Assembly (NCBI RefSeq): GCF_001428405.1
Contig: NZ_LMSL01000012.1
Span: 1-57,763 of the forward strand
Reading direction: 5' to 3'
DNA length: 57,763 nucleotides
DNA from: Frateuria sp. Soil773
Lineage (GTDB): Bacteria; Pseudomonadota; Gammaproteobacteria; Xanthomonadales; Rhodanobacteraceae
The notes under the pieces are model-generated. The model did no database searches, was not told the DNA's origin, and was given only the letters and a program-made list of their open reading frames with translations. Positions 50,657 through 57,763 of this stretch are shown here, one piece after another. A program made the translations under genes and the position numbers. Every line of letters starts with the position of its first letter. Positions within the stretch are counted from its first letter, which is position 1.

Positions 50657-51795
50657 GCAGCGAGACCTTCGACTTCGACGCGATCGTGATCGGCGCCGGC
50701 ATCGCCGGCGCCTCGGTCGCCTACTTCATGGCGCCGCAAGCGCGCGTGCTGGTGCTGGAGCGCGAAGCCTACGCCGGCATGCATTCGACCGGGCGTTCGG
50801 CCGCGCTGTTCAGCGAGACCTACGGCTCGCCGCAGGTACGCGCGCTGACCCGCGCCGCGCGCCCGTTCCTGGTGCGGCCGCCGGAGGGCTTCGCCGCCCA
50901 TCCGATCCTGACGCCGCGCGGCGCCACGATCGTCGGCGGCGCGGCGCGGGCCGACGCCGTGCGCGAGATGTACGAGGCGATCCTGCCGTTCACCCGCGAC
51001 ATCGAACTGCACGACGCCGCGCGCCTGCGCGCCGAGGTGCCGGTGCTGCGGCCGGAGTTCGCGCAGCTCGGCCTGCACGAGCCGGGCGCCGCCGACATCG
51101 ACGTGAACGAGCTGCACCAGGGCTTCCTGCGCGGCCTGCGCGCGCGCGGCGGGCAACTGCGCGTGGACGTGGGCATCCGCGCGATCGCGCGCGGCGCGTC
51201 CGGCTGGGAAGTGGACGACGGCGAGCGGACGTTCCGCGCGCCGCTGCTGCTGAACGCGGCCGGCGCCTGGGTCGACCAGGTGGCGGCGCTGGCCGGCGTG
51301 CAGCCGATCGGGATCGTCCCGAAGCGGCGCTCGGCCTTCGTGTTCGCGCCGCCGGAGAACCTCGACACGACGCACTGGCCGTTCGTCTGCGACGTGGACG
51401 AGGCGTTCTACTTCAAGCCGGACGCGGGCCTGCTGCTCGGTTCCGCCGCCAACGCCGACCCGGTGGCGCCGCACGACGTGCAGCCGGAGGAGTTCGACAT
51501 CGCGCTGGGCATCCACCGCATCGAGGAAGCCACCACGATGAGCATCCCGCGGCCGATCCGCAGCTGGGCCGGCCTGCGCTCGTTCGTCGCCGACGGCGAC
51601 CTGGTGGGCGGCTTCGCGCCCGACGCGCCCGGCTTCTTCTGGGTCGCCGCGCAGGGCGGCTATGGCATCCAGACCTGCGCGGCGATGGGCGAGGCCTGCG
51701 CCAACCTCGCGCTGGGCCGGCCGCTGCCGGCGGCGCTGGCCGATGCCGGCGTGTCCGCCGAGATGCTCGCTCCGCGCAGCCCGGCATCGCGCTAG
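50653..51795 (+). CDS. dauA: FAD D-amino-acid dehydrogenase, DauA-like
   Basis: A 380-residue flavoenzyme of the DAO fold. The FAD motif is IVIGAGIAGASVAYFM (residues 11-26). The flavin-contact segment YAGMHSTGRSAALFSETYG, together with PKRRSAFVFAPP, YFKPDAGLLLGSPANAD-like FRFG (here LLLGSAANADPV), SWAGLRSFVADGDLV and FFWVAAQGGYGIQT, follows Pseudomonas D-arginine dehydrogenase (DauA) closely. That enzyme oxidises a wide range of D-amino acids but not D-Glu or D-Asp. Here it could oxidise D-Ala released by the dipeptidases to pyruvate. Last gene of the rightward arm, four bases overlapping the symporter gene. Confidence 0.88.
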   Translation: MSSETFDFDAIVIGAGIAGASVAYFMAPQARVLVLEREAYAGMHSTGRSAALFSETYGSPQVRALTRAARPFLVRPPEGFAAHPILTPRGATIVGGAARADAVREMYEAILPFTRDIELHDAARLRAEVPVLRPEFAQLGLHEPGAADIDVNELHQGFLRGLRARGGQLRVDVGIRAIARGASGWEVDDGERTFRAPLLLNAAGAWVDQVAALAGVQPIGIVPKRRSAFVFAPPENLDTTHWPFVCDVDEAFYFKPDAGLLLGSAANADPVAPHDVQPEEFDIALGIHRIEEATTMSIPRPIRSWAGLRSFVADGDLVGGFAPDAPGFFWVAAQGGYGIQTCAAMGEACANLALGRPLPAALADAGVSAEMLAPRSPASR

Positions 51796-52162
51796 CGGAA
51801 GGCGGATGCGAACGGCACACGGTCCGCTCCGCGATGCCGGAGCGGCGGACGCGTTTTGCCGTCCATCCGTCCATATGCGCGACGCTTCCCACAACCCAGG
51901 GTTATGCCACGCCTCGCTTTTTTCATTGGTGGACGGCGCAGGCGAATGACTATGCTGGTCCACGCAACGGTGACGGGGTGAGGGTGCGTACCTGAGCGAT
52001 GCATGGCGCCTGGCGCATGCGGAGGGCCGACGGCGGGGAAGCGGCGCGATGCCGTCCCGCAGGCCCATCCCGCAGCCGGCCGGGCGCCGGTCACCGGCAT
52101 CGGCTTCGCCTCGGGTACGGGTTCGTCCGTCGACTGACAAGGCCATTGGCCAAGTGGGGTGC
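51796..52162. promoter_or_regulatory. 367-bp leader of the second TonB receptor gene
   Basis: No gene seen. TATGCT (51951-51956) is a possible -10 element, with TTGGTG (51926-51931) somewhat far upstream (19 bases). GTGGAC (51930-51935) and GTCCAC (51958-51963) are inverted and flank the -10, which could mark an operator. The long untranslated leader after it holds no structure I recognise. Confidence 0.3.
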
Positions 52163-55100
52163 ATGGCGATGAAGGGCAAGCTTCCGCGTGTGCGATGCCG
52201 TATCGGCGCCTTCCGGCAAAAGGCGCTGGCCGTGGCGATCGGTTCCGCCACGATGGGTTTCGCGGGCGTCGCATGGTCGCAGGCGACCAGCGGCACCATC
52301 TACGGCACCGCACCGACGGCCGCCGGCGAAGCCGTCCAGGTCACCAACGGCGCGGGCTTCAACCGCACCATCCCGGTGGGTTCTTCGGGCAAGTATTCGA
52401 TCACCCTGCCGGTCGGCACCTATACGGTGTCGCTGCTGCAGGACGGCAGGGTGGTGCAGAGCCGCACCGGCGTCAGCCCGGCGGCGGCGGGCGCGGTGGC
52501 GGTGGATTTCGCGTCCTCCGGCACCGCCGTGAACGCGGTGAACCTTTCGGCGATCGACGTGACCGCCAACACGCTTCCGCCGATCGACGTGACCACCACC
52601 AACCAGGTCACCACGATCAGCGCCAAGCAGTTGCAGCAGTTGCCCCTGGCGCGCAGCGCCGAGGACATCGCCATGCTGGCGCCGGGCGTCAACATGGGCT
52701 CGCCCGAGCTGTCCGGCGGTCCGCTCGGTACGCCGATCAACGTGTTCGGCGGCGCCTCCACGGCCGAAAACGCGTACTACGTGGACGGCATGAACGTCAC
52801 CGAGGCGCTCAACAACCAGGGCGGCGTCACCTTGCCCTACGGCGCCATCGAGCAGCAGCAGACCTTCATCAGCGGCTACGGCGCCAAGTACGGCCGCTCC
52901 ATCGGCGGCGTGATCAACCAGATCGGCAAGAGCGGCTCCAACGATTGGCAGTTCGGCGCGCGCGCGCTGTGGCAGCCGGCGGGCCTGCGCGCCGATCCGA
53001 TCAACTACCGCTTCGTCAACCCGCTGGCGACCGACCCGGGCAACCGGTCGGGCGACCTGGCCGTGTACCGCAGGGGCAACAGCTACAGCGAGAAGGTCTA
53101 CGACGCCTATGCCGGCGGCCCGCTGATCAAGGACACGCTGTTCTTCTTCCTGAGCGCGGAGCAGGACGACACCCATTACAGGTCGACCGACGAGTTTGCC
53201 GGCCAGGGTGTTGCCAGCACATCGATGACCGTCCGCGATCCCAAGCTGTACGCCAAACTGAACTGGAACATCAATGACAGCAACGTGCTGACACTGACCG
53301 GCCTGAGGAATTCGCACCGGACCTCGGGGGCTTTCTACGACTTCGACTATGACACTTTGAAGCGCGGCGGTTTTGCGGGCCTCAACCAGACGAACAAAAC
53401 CTCGTTTACGATGTGGGTGGCCAATTACACCGGCTATCTCACCGACGACCTGACCTTGAGCGCGACGCTCGGGAAGATGCGTGGCAACTATTACTCGAAC
53501 CAGCCGGCCTATCCGGGCTTCGATCCCGAGCTGCCGCACGTTGCCAATGCCTCCATGCAGGACCCGGCCTTCGTTCCGCCGGGAGGCATCCGCAATTCGC
53601 AGGGCGAGTCGCAGCTCTCCGATCCGAAGCACCGCGAGTCGATCACCAACTATCGCCTGAACATCGACTACCGGCTGGGCGACCACGACCTGCAGGCCGG
53701 CATCGACAACATCAATTCCTGGGACCTGAACGACGGTGCCCAGAACACCGGCCCCGGCTATCAGTGGATGTACGGCAAGAGCGGCCCGGGCATGCCGGTC
53801 TTCGGCGTCGATCCGGACGTGCCGCCGTACGTCGCCCCGTCCACCCAGTGCCACGACGGCGGCTGCTACTACGTGCAGCGGCACGTCGACCTCAGCGTCG
53901 CCTCGGTGCGCGTGACCCAGCGCGCCCAGTACGTCGAGGACAACTGGCAGATCACGCCCACCCTGCTGCTGAACCTGGGCCTGCGCAACGACCAGTTCGT
54001 CAACTACGACGCCTCGGGCGTGCCCTACATCCGCGAGACCCAGCCGCAGTGGGCGCCGCGCCTGGGCTTCAGTTGGGACGTGCACGGCGATGCCAGCCTG
54101 AAGGTGTTCGGCAACGCCGGCCGCTATTACCTGGCGCTGCCGTCGCAGGTGGCGCTGTCCATCGCTGCGCCGGTGGTGAACGCCGGCGTGTACGGCACCT
54201 ACAGCGGGATCGACCCGGCGACCGGCGAGCCGATCGGGTTCACGCCGCTGCCGCAGAACCCCTCGACCGGCGTGTCGGTGGACAGCGAATACGGCCAGGC
54301 GAAGGATCCTCGCGTCTCGGCTTCGCAGAACATCAAGGCCGAGTTCTCCGACAACTACGTGCTGGGCCTGCAGCAGCAGTTCGAGATGCTGGGAACGAAG
54401 TGGGTGTTCGGCGCCACCGGCACGTACCAGCGGATGAACCGCATCATCGACGACTACGACGCCATCCAGAACGAGTGCGCGGCGGGCCGTGCGCAAGGCT
54501 ATGCCTGGATGACGCCGCAGGACTGCGACAAGTACGCCCAGAGCCTGGTCCTGGTCAATCCGGGCGAGACCAACCAGCTCCTGATGAAGGCGCCGGACGG
54601 CTCGCTCGTCCCGGTGACCTTCACGCGCGAGGACCAGGGCTTCGCGAAAGGGCCGGTGCGCCGCTACTACTCGCTCGACCTGTCGCTGGAGCATGCCTGG
54701 GACAGCAAGTGGTTCGCCAAGCTCGACTACGTGTTCTCGCGCACCTGGGGCAACACCGAGGGCCCGGTGAGCACGTACTCGCAGCAGGGCGGATCGTACG
54801 AGTCGCTCACCACCGCGTGGGATTTCCCGGAAAGGATGGAGTGGTCCAGCGGCGTATTGCCCAACAGCCGCAAGCACCAGTTCAAGTTCTTCGGCGCCTA
54901 TGCGCTCACTCCGGAATGGACGGTCGGCGCCAATCTCTACATCACCTCGGGCACGCCGAAGCTTTGCCGTGGCGGATATGGCCCGAAGGAAGACGCGCTA
55001 CACGGCTCCCACACCTATTACTGGTGCGGCGGCAAGCCGGTGCCTCCGGGGTCGCTGGGCACGACGCCCTGGGTCCACAACGTCGATCTCAGCCTGGACT

Positions 55101-55288
55101 ACAAGCCGGCCTGGGCCCAGCACAAGCTCGACTTCAACCTGGCGGTGTTCAACGCGTTCAACGATCAGGCCACGGTGTTCTACAACGACTTCTACGGCAC
55201 CACCAGCAGCCCCAATCCCGACTACGGGCGGGTGCAGGACACTCGCCCGCCCCGCAGCGTCCGATTCTCAGTGGCCTATGACTTCTGA
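52163..55288 (+). CDS. Oar-like TonB-dependent receptor (second)
   Basis: A 1041-residue outer-membrane receptor with a signal peptide ending near GVAWSQA, a regulatory beta-sandwich (GFNRTIPVGSSGKYSITLPV, GTYTVSLLQDG), a plug (SAEDIAMLAPGVNMGSPELS, STAENAYYVDGMNVTEALNN, KYGRSIGGVINQIGKSGSND) and a long barrel ending VRFSVAYDF. It has the same architecture as the receptor at 39181-42249. Two cysteine-rich loops stand out (QCHDGGCYYV and NECAAG...DCDKY). The ATG at 52163 is chosen for signal-peptide fit; several in-frame starts exist upstream. It follows the D-amino-acid gene by 367 bp, so it may or may not belong to the same regulon. Confidence 0.9.
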   Translation: MAMKGKLPRVRCRIGAFRQKALAVAIGSATMGFAGVAWSQATSGTIYGTAPTAAGEAVQVTNGAGFNRTIPVGSSGKYSITLPVGTYTVSLLQDGRVVQSRTGVSPAAAGAVAVDFASSGTAVNAVNLSAIDVTANTLPPIDVTTTNQVTTISAKQLQQLPLARSAEDIAMLAPGVNMGSPELSGGPLGTPINVFGGASTAENAYYVDGMNVTEALNNQGGVTLPYGAIEQQQTFISGYGAKYGRSIGGVINQIGKSGSNDWQFGARALWQPAGLRADPINYRFVNPLATDPGNRSGDLAVYRRGNSYSEKVYDAYAGGPLIKDTLFFFLSAEQDDTHYRSTDEFAGQGVASTSMTVRDPKLYAKLNWNINDSNVLTLTGLRNSHRTSGAFYDFDYDTLKRGGFAGLNQTNKTSFTMWVANYTGYLTDDLTLSATLGKMRGNYYSNQPAYPGFDPELPHVANASMQDPAFVPPGGIRNSQGESQLSDPKHRESITNYRLNIDYRLGDHDLQAGIDNINSWDLNDGAQNTGPGYQWMYGKSGPGMPVFGVDPDVPPYVAPSTQCHDGGCYYVQRHVDLSVASVRVTQRAQYVEDNWQITPTLLLNLGLRNDQFVNYDASGVPYIRETQPQWAPRLGFSWDVHGDASLKVFGNAGRYYLALPSQVALSIAAPVVNAGVYGTYSGIDPATGEPIGFTPLPQNPSTGVSVDSEYGQAKDPRVSASQNIKAEFSDNYVLGLQQQFEMLGTKWVFGATGTYQRMNRIIDDYDAIQNECAAGRAQGYAWMTPQDCDKYAQSLVLVNPGETNQLLMKAPDGSLVPVTFTREDQGFAKGPVRRYYSLDLSLEHAWDSKWFAKLDYVFSRTWGNTEGPVSTYSQQGGSYESLTTAWDFPERMEWSSGVLPNSRKHQFKFFGAYALTPEWTVGANLYITSGTPKLCRGGYGPKEDALHGSHTYYWCGGKPVPPGSLGTTPWVHNVDLSLDYKPAWAQHKLDFNLAVFNAFNDQATVFYNDFYGTTSSPNPDYGRVQDTRPPRSVRFSVAYDF

Positions 55289-55310
55289 GCGATACCGGCC
55301 TCCCCGCCGT

Positions 55311-55337
55311 CGCCGGGCGCATGCCCGGCGTTTTTTT
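55311..55337 (+). terminator. Intrinsic terminator of the second TonB receptor gene
   Basis: CGCCGGGC and GCCCGGCG (8-bp perfect arms, loop GCAT) followed by seven T residues, 22 bp past the receptor stop. Textbook Rho-independent signal. Confidence 0.93.
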
Positions 55338-55394
55338 GCGGCCTGTGCGCGACTTGTGTAACTTGGCTTGCCAACGCCACAGGATCGTGACGAC

Positions 55395-56990
55395 ATGACA
55401 CTCCGGACCGAGCAACCGTCGCCACTCCCGCCGGGGGCCGACCGCTGGCTGGCGATGGCGCGCGAGGCATGGCGGCAGGGGCAGCTCGACGCCGCCGAGC
55501 GCGCGATCGCCCAGGTGCTGGCGCTGGTGCCCGGGCATGCGGATGCCCTGCGCATGCTCGGCATCGCGGCCCAGCACCGCGGCGACCACGCCAAGGCCGT
55601 CGACTGTTTCCAGCGGGTGCTCCCGGTGTGGCCGGAGGATTCCAACCTGCGCCTCGGGCTGGGCATCGCGCTGTACGAGCAGGGCCAGGTCGACGAGGCC
55701 ATGGCGCAGTTGCGGCGCGCCTGCGAGCTGGCGCCCGACTCCGGCCCGGCCTGGTTCAACCTCGGCGAGGCGCTCTGGCGGCAGGCGCAGGCGCAGGAGG
55801 CCGTCGCGGCGCTGCGGCGCGCGCTCGAACTCGCTCCCTCGCATCTTCCGGCCCGGCTGTCGCTGGCCAAGGTGCAGGCCAGCCTGGGCCAGGTCGACGA
55901 CGCGATCGCCGGCTTCCGCGAGGTGCTGCGCCTGGACCCGGACCACGCCGAGGGCTGGTTCGGGCTGTCCAACCTCAACACCGTGCGCTTCGATGCCGCG
56001 GACGCGGCGCGCCTGCAGCAGGCGCTCGCGCGCAAGGACCTGTCCGCGCGCCACCGCGAGCTGCTCGGCTTCACCCTGGCCAAGGCGCAGGAAGACCGGG
56101 GCGACTACGCGCAGGCGTTCGAGACGTTCCGGCTCGCCAATGCGTCGCGTCGCCAGCGGGTGCGCTGGGACGCCGCGGGCGAGCGCCGGCGGGTGGAGGC
56201 GATCGAGCGCATCTTCGCCAACGACATGCCGACGCCGCTGGACCCCGGACTCGGCCGCGAGGCCATCCTGATCGTCAGCATCCCGCGCTCCGGCTCGACC
56301 CTGGTCGAGCAGATCCTCGCTTCGCATCCGGAGGTCGAGGGCGCCAACGAGATCAAGGACATGCCGCAGGTGATCGATGCGGAGACGCACCGCCGCCGCT
56401 CGGCGTTCCCGCTGTGGGCGCCGGACGCCAGCGCGGAAGACTGGCGGCGCCTGGGCCGGGAATACCTCGCGCGTACCGCGCACTGGCGCCAGGCCAGGCC
56501 GCGCTTCACCGACAAGAGCCTGGTGACCTGGTACCTGGTCGGCGCGGCGCTGGCGATGTTGCCGGCGGCGCGCGTGGTGGTGGTGCGGCGCGATCCGGTG
56601 GAGACCTGCCTGGCGTGCTTCCGCCAATGCTTCACCGAGCACAGCGGCTTCACCTGCGACCTCGACGAGATGGCCGACTACTGCATCGACTTCCTGCGCC
56701 TGACCCGCTTCTGGCTCGACCGCTATCCCGGTCGCGTGCTCGACCTCCCGTACGAGTCCCTGGTCGCCGAGCCGGAACCGGCGATCCGCCGCCTGCTGGA
56801 CTTCTGCGACCTGCCGTTCGACCCCGCCTGCCTCGCCTTCCACAAGACCGAACGCACCGTGCTGAGCACGCCCAGCGCCGCGCAGGTACGCCAGCCCATG
56901 CGCCGCGACACCGCACGCAGCGCCCGCTACGGCGACAAGCTCGACGCCCTGCGCCAGCGTTTGCGCGATGCGGGCGTGCTGACGGAGTGA
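55395..56990 (+). CDS. TPR-containing sulfotransferase-family protein
   Basis: A 531-residue protein. Residues about 10-220 contain some five to six tetratricopeptide repeats, recognisable from ALRMLGIAAQHRGDHAKAVD, AWFNLGEALWRQAQAQEAVA and ARLSLAKVQASLGQVDDAIA. From about residue 290 a sulfotransferase domain begins with the 5'-phosphosulfate loop ILIVSIPRSGSTLVEQILAS, and VVVVRRDPVETCLACFRQCF matches the 3'-phosphate-binding segment. It should transfer sulfate from PAPS to a sugar, lipid or protein acceptor; the acceptor is unknown. No signal peptide. It follows the second TonB receptor gene but past a terminator. The ATG at 55395 is preferred to an in-frame one at 55368. Confidence 0.85.
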   Translation: MTLRTEQPSPLPPGADRWLAMAREAWRQGQLDAAERAIAQVLALVPGHADALRMLGIAAQHRGDHAKAVDCFQRVLPVWPEDSNLRLGLGIALYEQGQVDEAMAQLRRACELAPDSGPAWFNLGEALWRQAQAQEAVAALRRALELAPSHLPARLSLAKVQASLGQVDDAIAGFREVLRLDPDHAEGWFGLSNLNTVRFDAADAARLQQALARKDLSARHRELLGFTLAKAQEDRGDYAQAFETFRLANASRRQRVRWDAAGERRRVEAIERIFANDMPTPLDPGLGREAILIVSIPRSGSTLVEQILASHPEVEGANEIKDMPQVIDAETHRRRSAFPLWAPDASAEDWRRLGREYLARTAHWRQARPRFTDKSLVTWYLVGAALAMLPAARVVVVRRDPVETCLACFRQCFTEHSGFTCDLDEMADYCIDFLRLTRFWLDRYPGRVLDLPYESLVAEPEPAIRRLLDFCDLPFDPACLAFHKTERTVLSTPSAAQVRQPMRRDTARSARYGDKLDALRQRLRDAGVLTE

Positions 56991-57674
56991 GTGGGGCGTG
57001 GTGTGGCGACATGCCAAGCCAGCGTGGCGGACAGCCTCGTATGTGGAGTGATCGCCCGGTCGCCGCGCCCGGCGGTAGGGTTTTGGCCGAAAGCTGCATT
57101 GAAGCGGCGGGCGAAGGAATGGTTTATGGCTGGGGCCGGGGCGGAATCGTGTGCTGCTACGCGTAAGGCGCAGGTGCGCCATGGCCTTGATCACGATTTA
57201 CCGTCGGCGGTGATGAGGTAGCCAGGCACAACGTAATTGCCACGCCCGAACGTGCATGTTCCACGCGACTGGTCAGGCTGAATGTTCCTATTTCTTGGTC
57301 CGATCGAGGGTGATGTCTTGTTATCGGTCATCGACCGGCTGGCCGATGGGTTAACCCGCAGCGTCGCCGATCCAGCCATCGCTTGCATGGTATTGGTGCC
57401 TGTTTTGTGCTTGGCGAGCTGACGGCTATCAGCTAAGCAGGCACTATCCGCGCCGTATATGGGTCATGGAACGCAAAGCTGGCCGGTTAGTTCGCACGCA
57501 CATGAAAGAACTTGATTTCACTCAGGGCCGGACGTCGTCGCCGGTAAGCGCGTCATTGCGTGTAAGGGAATTCGCACAAGAATCGTTGGAAGTGTCCCAT
57601 GCCTCTCCCCAATGGAGGCGCCCTACAGTGATGGGGCTGCTGGAGATCCAGTGGATGTAACAGGGGAAGTAAGG
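56991..57674. other. Lower-GC spacer with a possible decayed gene on the minus strand
   Basis: No gene is well supported. On the minus strand, 57463 down to 57191 is open without a stop for 90 codons and reads like protein (PIYGADSACLADSRQLAKHK at the start, CTFGRGNYVVPGYLITADGK at the end). It has no ribosome binding site and only a late ATG (57388), so it may be a gene fragment of unknown family. On the plus strand a 64-codon frame (57466-57660) ends 14 bases before the next gene but has no ribosome binding site. Base use is less GC-rich than the rest of the window. Confidence 0.35.
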
Positions 57675-57763
57675 ATGTTGAAGGGTTCGCTGGCGACCAT
57701 GGTCGCCTTGGTGCTGTGTGCCGGATGGGCATCTCAGTCGCCCGCCGAGATTCCAAATTTGGA
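57675..57763 (+). CDS. Start of an exported protein (cut by the window end)
   Basis: The ATG at 57675 follows AGGGGAAG and opens a frame for the last 29 codons: MLKGSLATMVALVLCAGWAS, then QSPAEIPNL. The beginning is a signal peptide with a lysine, a hydrophobic core and likely cleavage near WAS or AGWASQ. The rest lies outside the window, so no family can be given. Confidence 0.6.
   Translation, partial: MLKGSLATMVALVLCAGWASQSPAEIPNL

Overview
The window is GC-rich throughout and reads as chromosome of a Gammaproteobacterium in the Xanthomonadales, most likely Rhodanobacteraceae (Dyella, Luteibacter, Rhodanobacter or Frateuria type). This rests on RecBCD, large Oar-like TonB-dependent receptors, a response regulator/kinase pair of the 'dedicated sortase' type, TCCCGAA heptad repeats and the dispersed repeat that translates as VIPAKAGIQ...PAFAGMT. 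The assignment is inference from gene families; no rRNA or tRNA lies in the window.

Layout. 1-14 kb is mostly housekeeping: DNA polymerase IV (dinB), a small monooxygenase-like protein, a decayed MocR-type regulator, a membrane flippase-like protein, an APC permease, a GH50-like lipoprotein glycosidase, a second Y-family polymerase, a three-gene membrane cluster (unknown protein, Mpo1-like, SMR exporter) leading out of purC, a cytochrome c/djlA pair, rpe and a Sel1-type secreted protein. 14.4-18 kb carries a 37-residue membrane peptide with a strong ribosome binding site and a two-component system with a small secreted protein between regulator and kinase. 18-31 kb holds trpE, a secreted beta-propeller protein and recC-recB-recD, whose stops and starts overlap.

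Two small accessory cassettes (19.86-20.79 kb, after trpE; 31.72-32.64 kb, after recD) share one design: a GH24 lysozyme gene whose stop overlaps the start of a small exported protein. The two exported proteins are paralogues. In both cassettes the lysozyme is broken (two frameshifts in one, an in-frame amber codon in the other) while the exported partner is intact. This looks like loss of a toxin with retention of its immunity protein.

The most striking region is 32.7-51.8 kb, a two-armed locus opening outward from one divergent promoter region near 43.85 kb. The left arm encodes two serine hydrolases of the beta-lactamase fold, a VanX-type D-Ala-D-Ala dipeptidase, an M19 dipeptidase, diaminopimelate decarboxylase, a TonB-dependent receptor and an exported transglutaminase-like protein. 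The right arm encodes a DUF819 permease, an NlpC/P60 endopeptidase, an L-Ala-D/L-Glu epimerase, a MurR/RpiR regulator, a YkuD-like L,D-transpeptidase, a dicarboxylate/amino-acid symporter and a DauA-like D-amino-acid dehydrogenase. Together these could take up murein peptides, cut every bond of the stem peptide, and convert D-Glu-, meso-DAP- and D-Ala-containing products into ordinary metabolites. An inverted repeat just downstream of the rightward promoter is a candidate site for the regulator. A second Oar-like receptor, ended by a clear terminator, and a TPR-sulfotransferase follow. The last 0.8 kb is lower in GC, appears decayed, and ends in the start of another exported protein.
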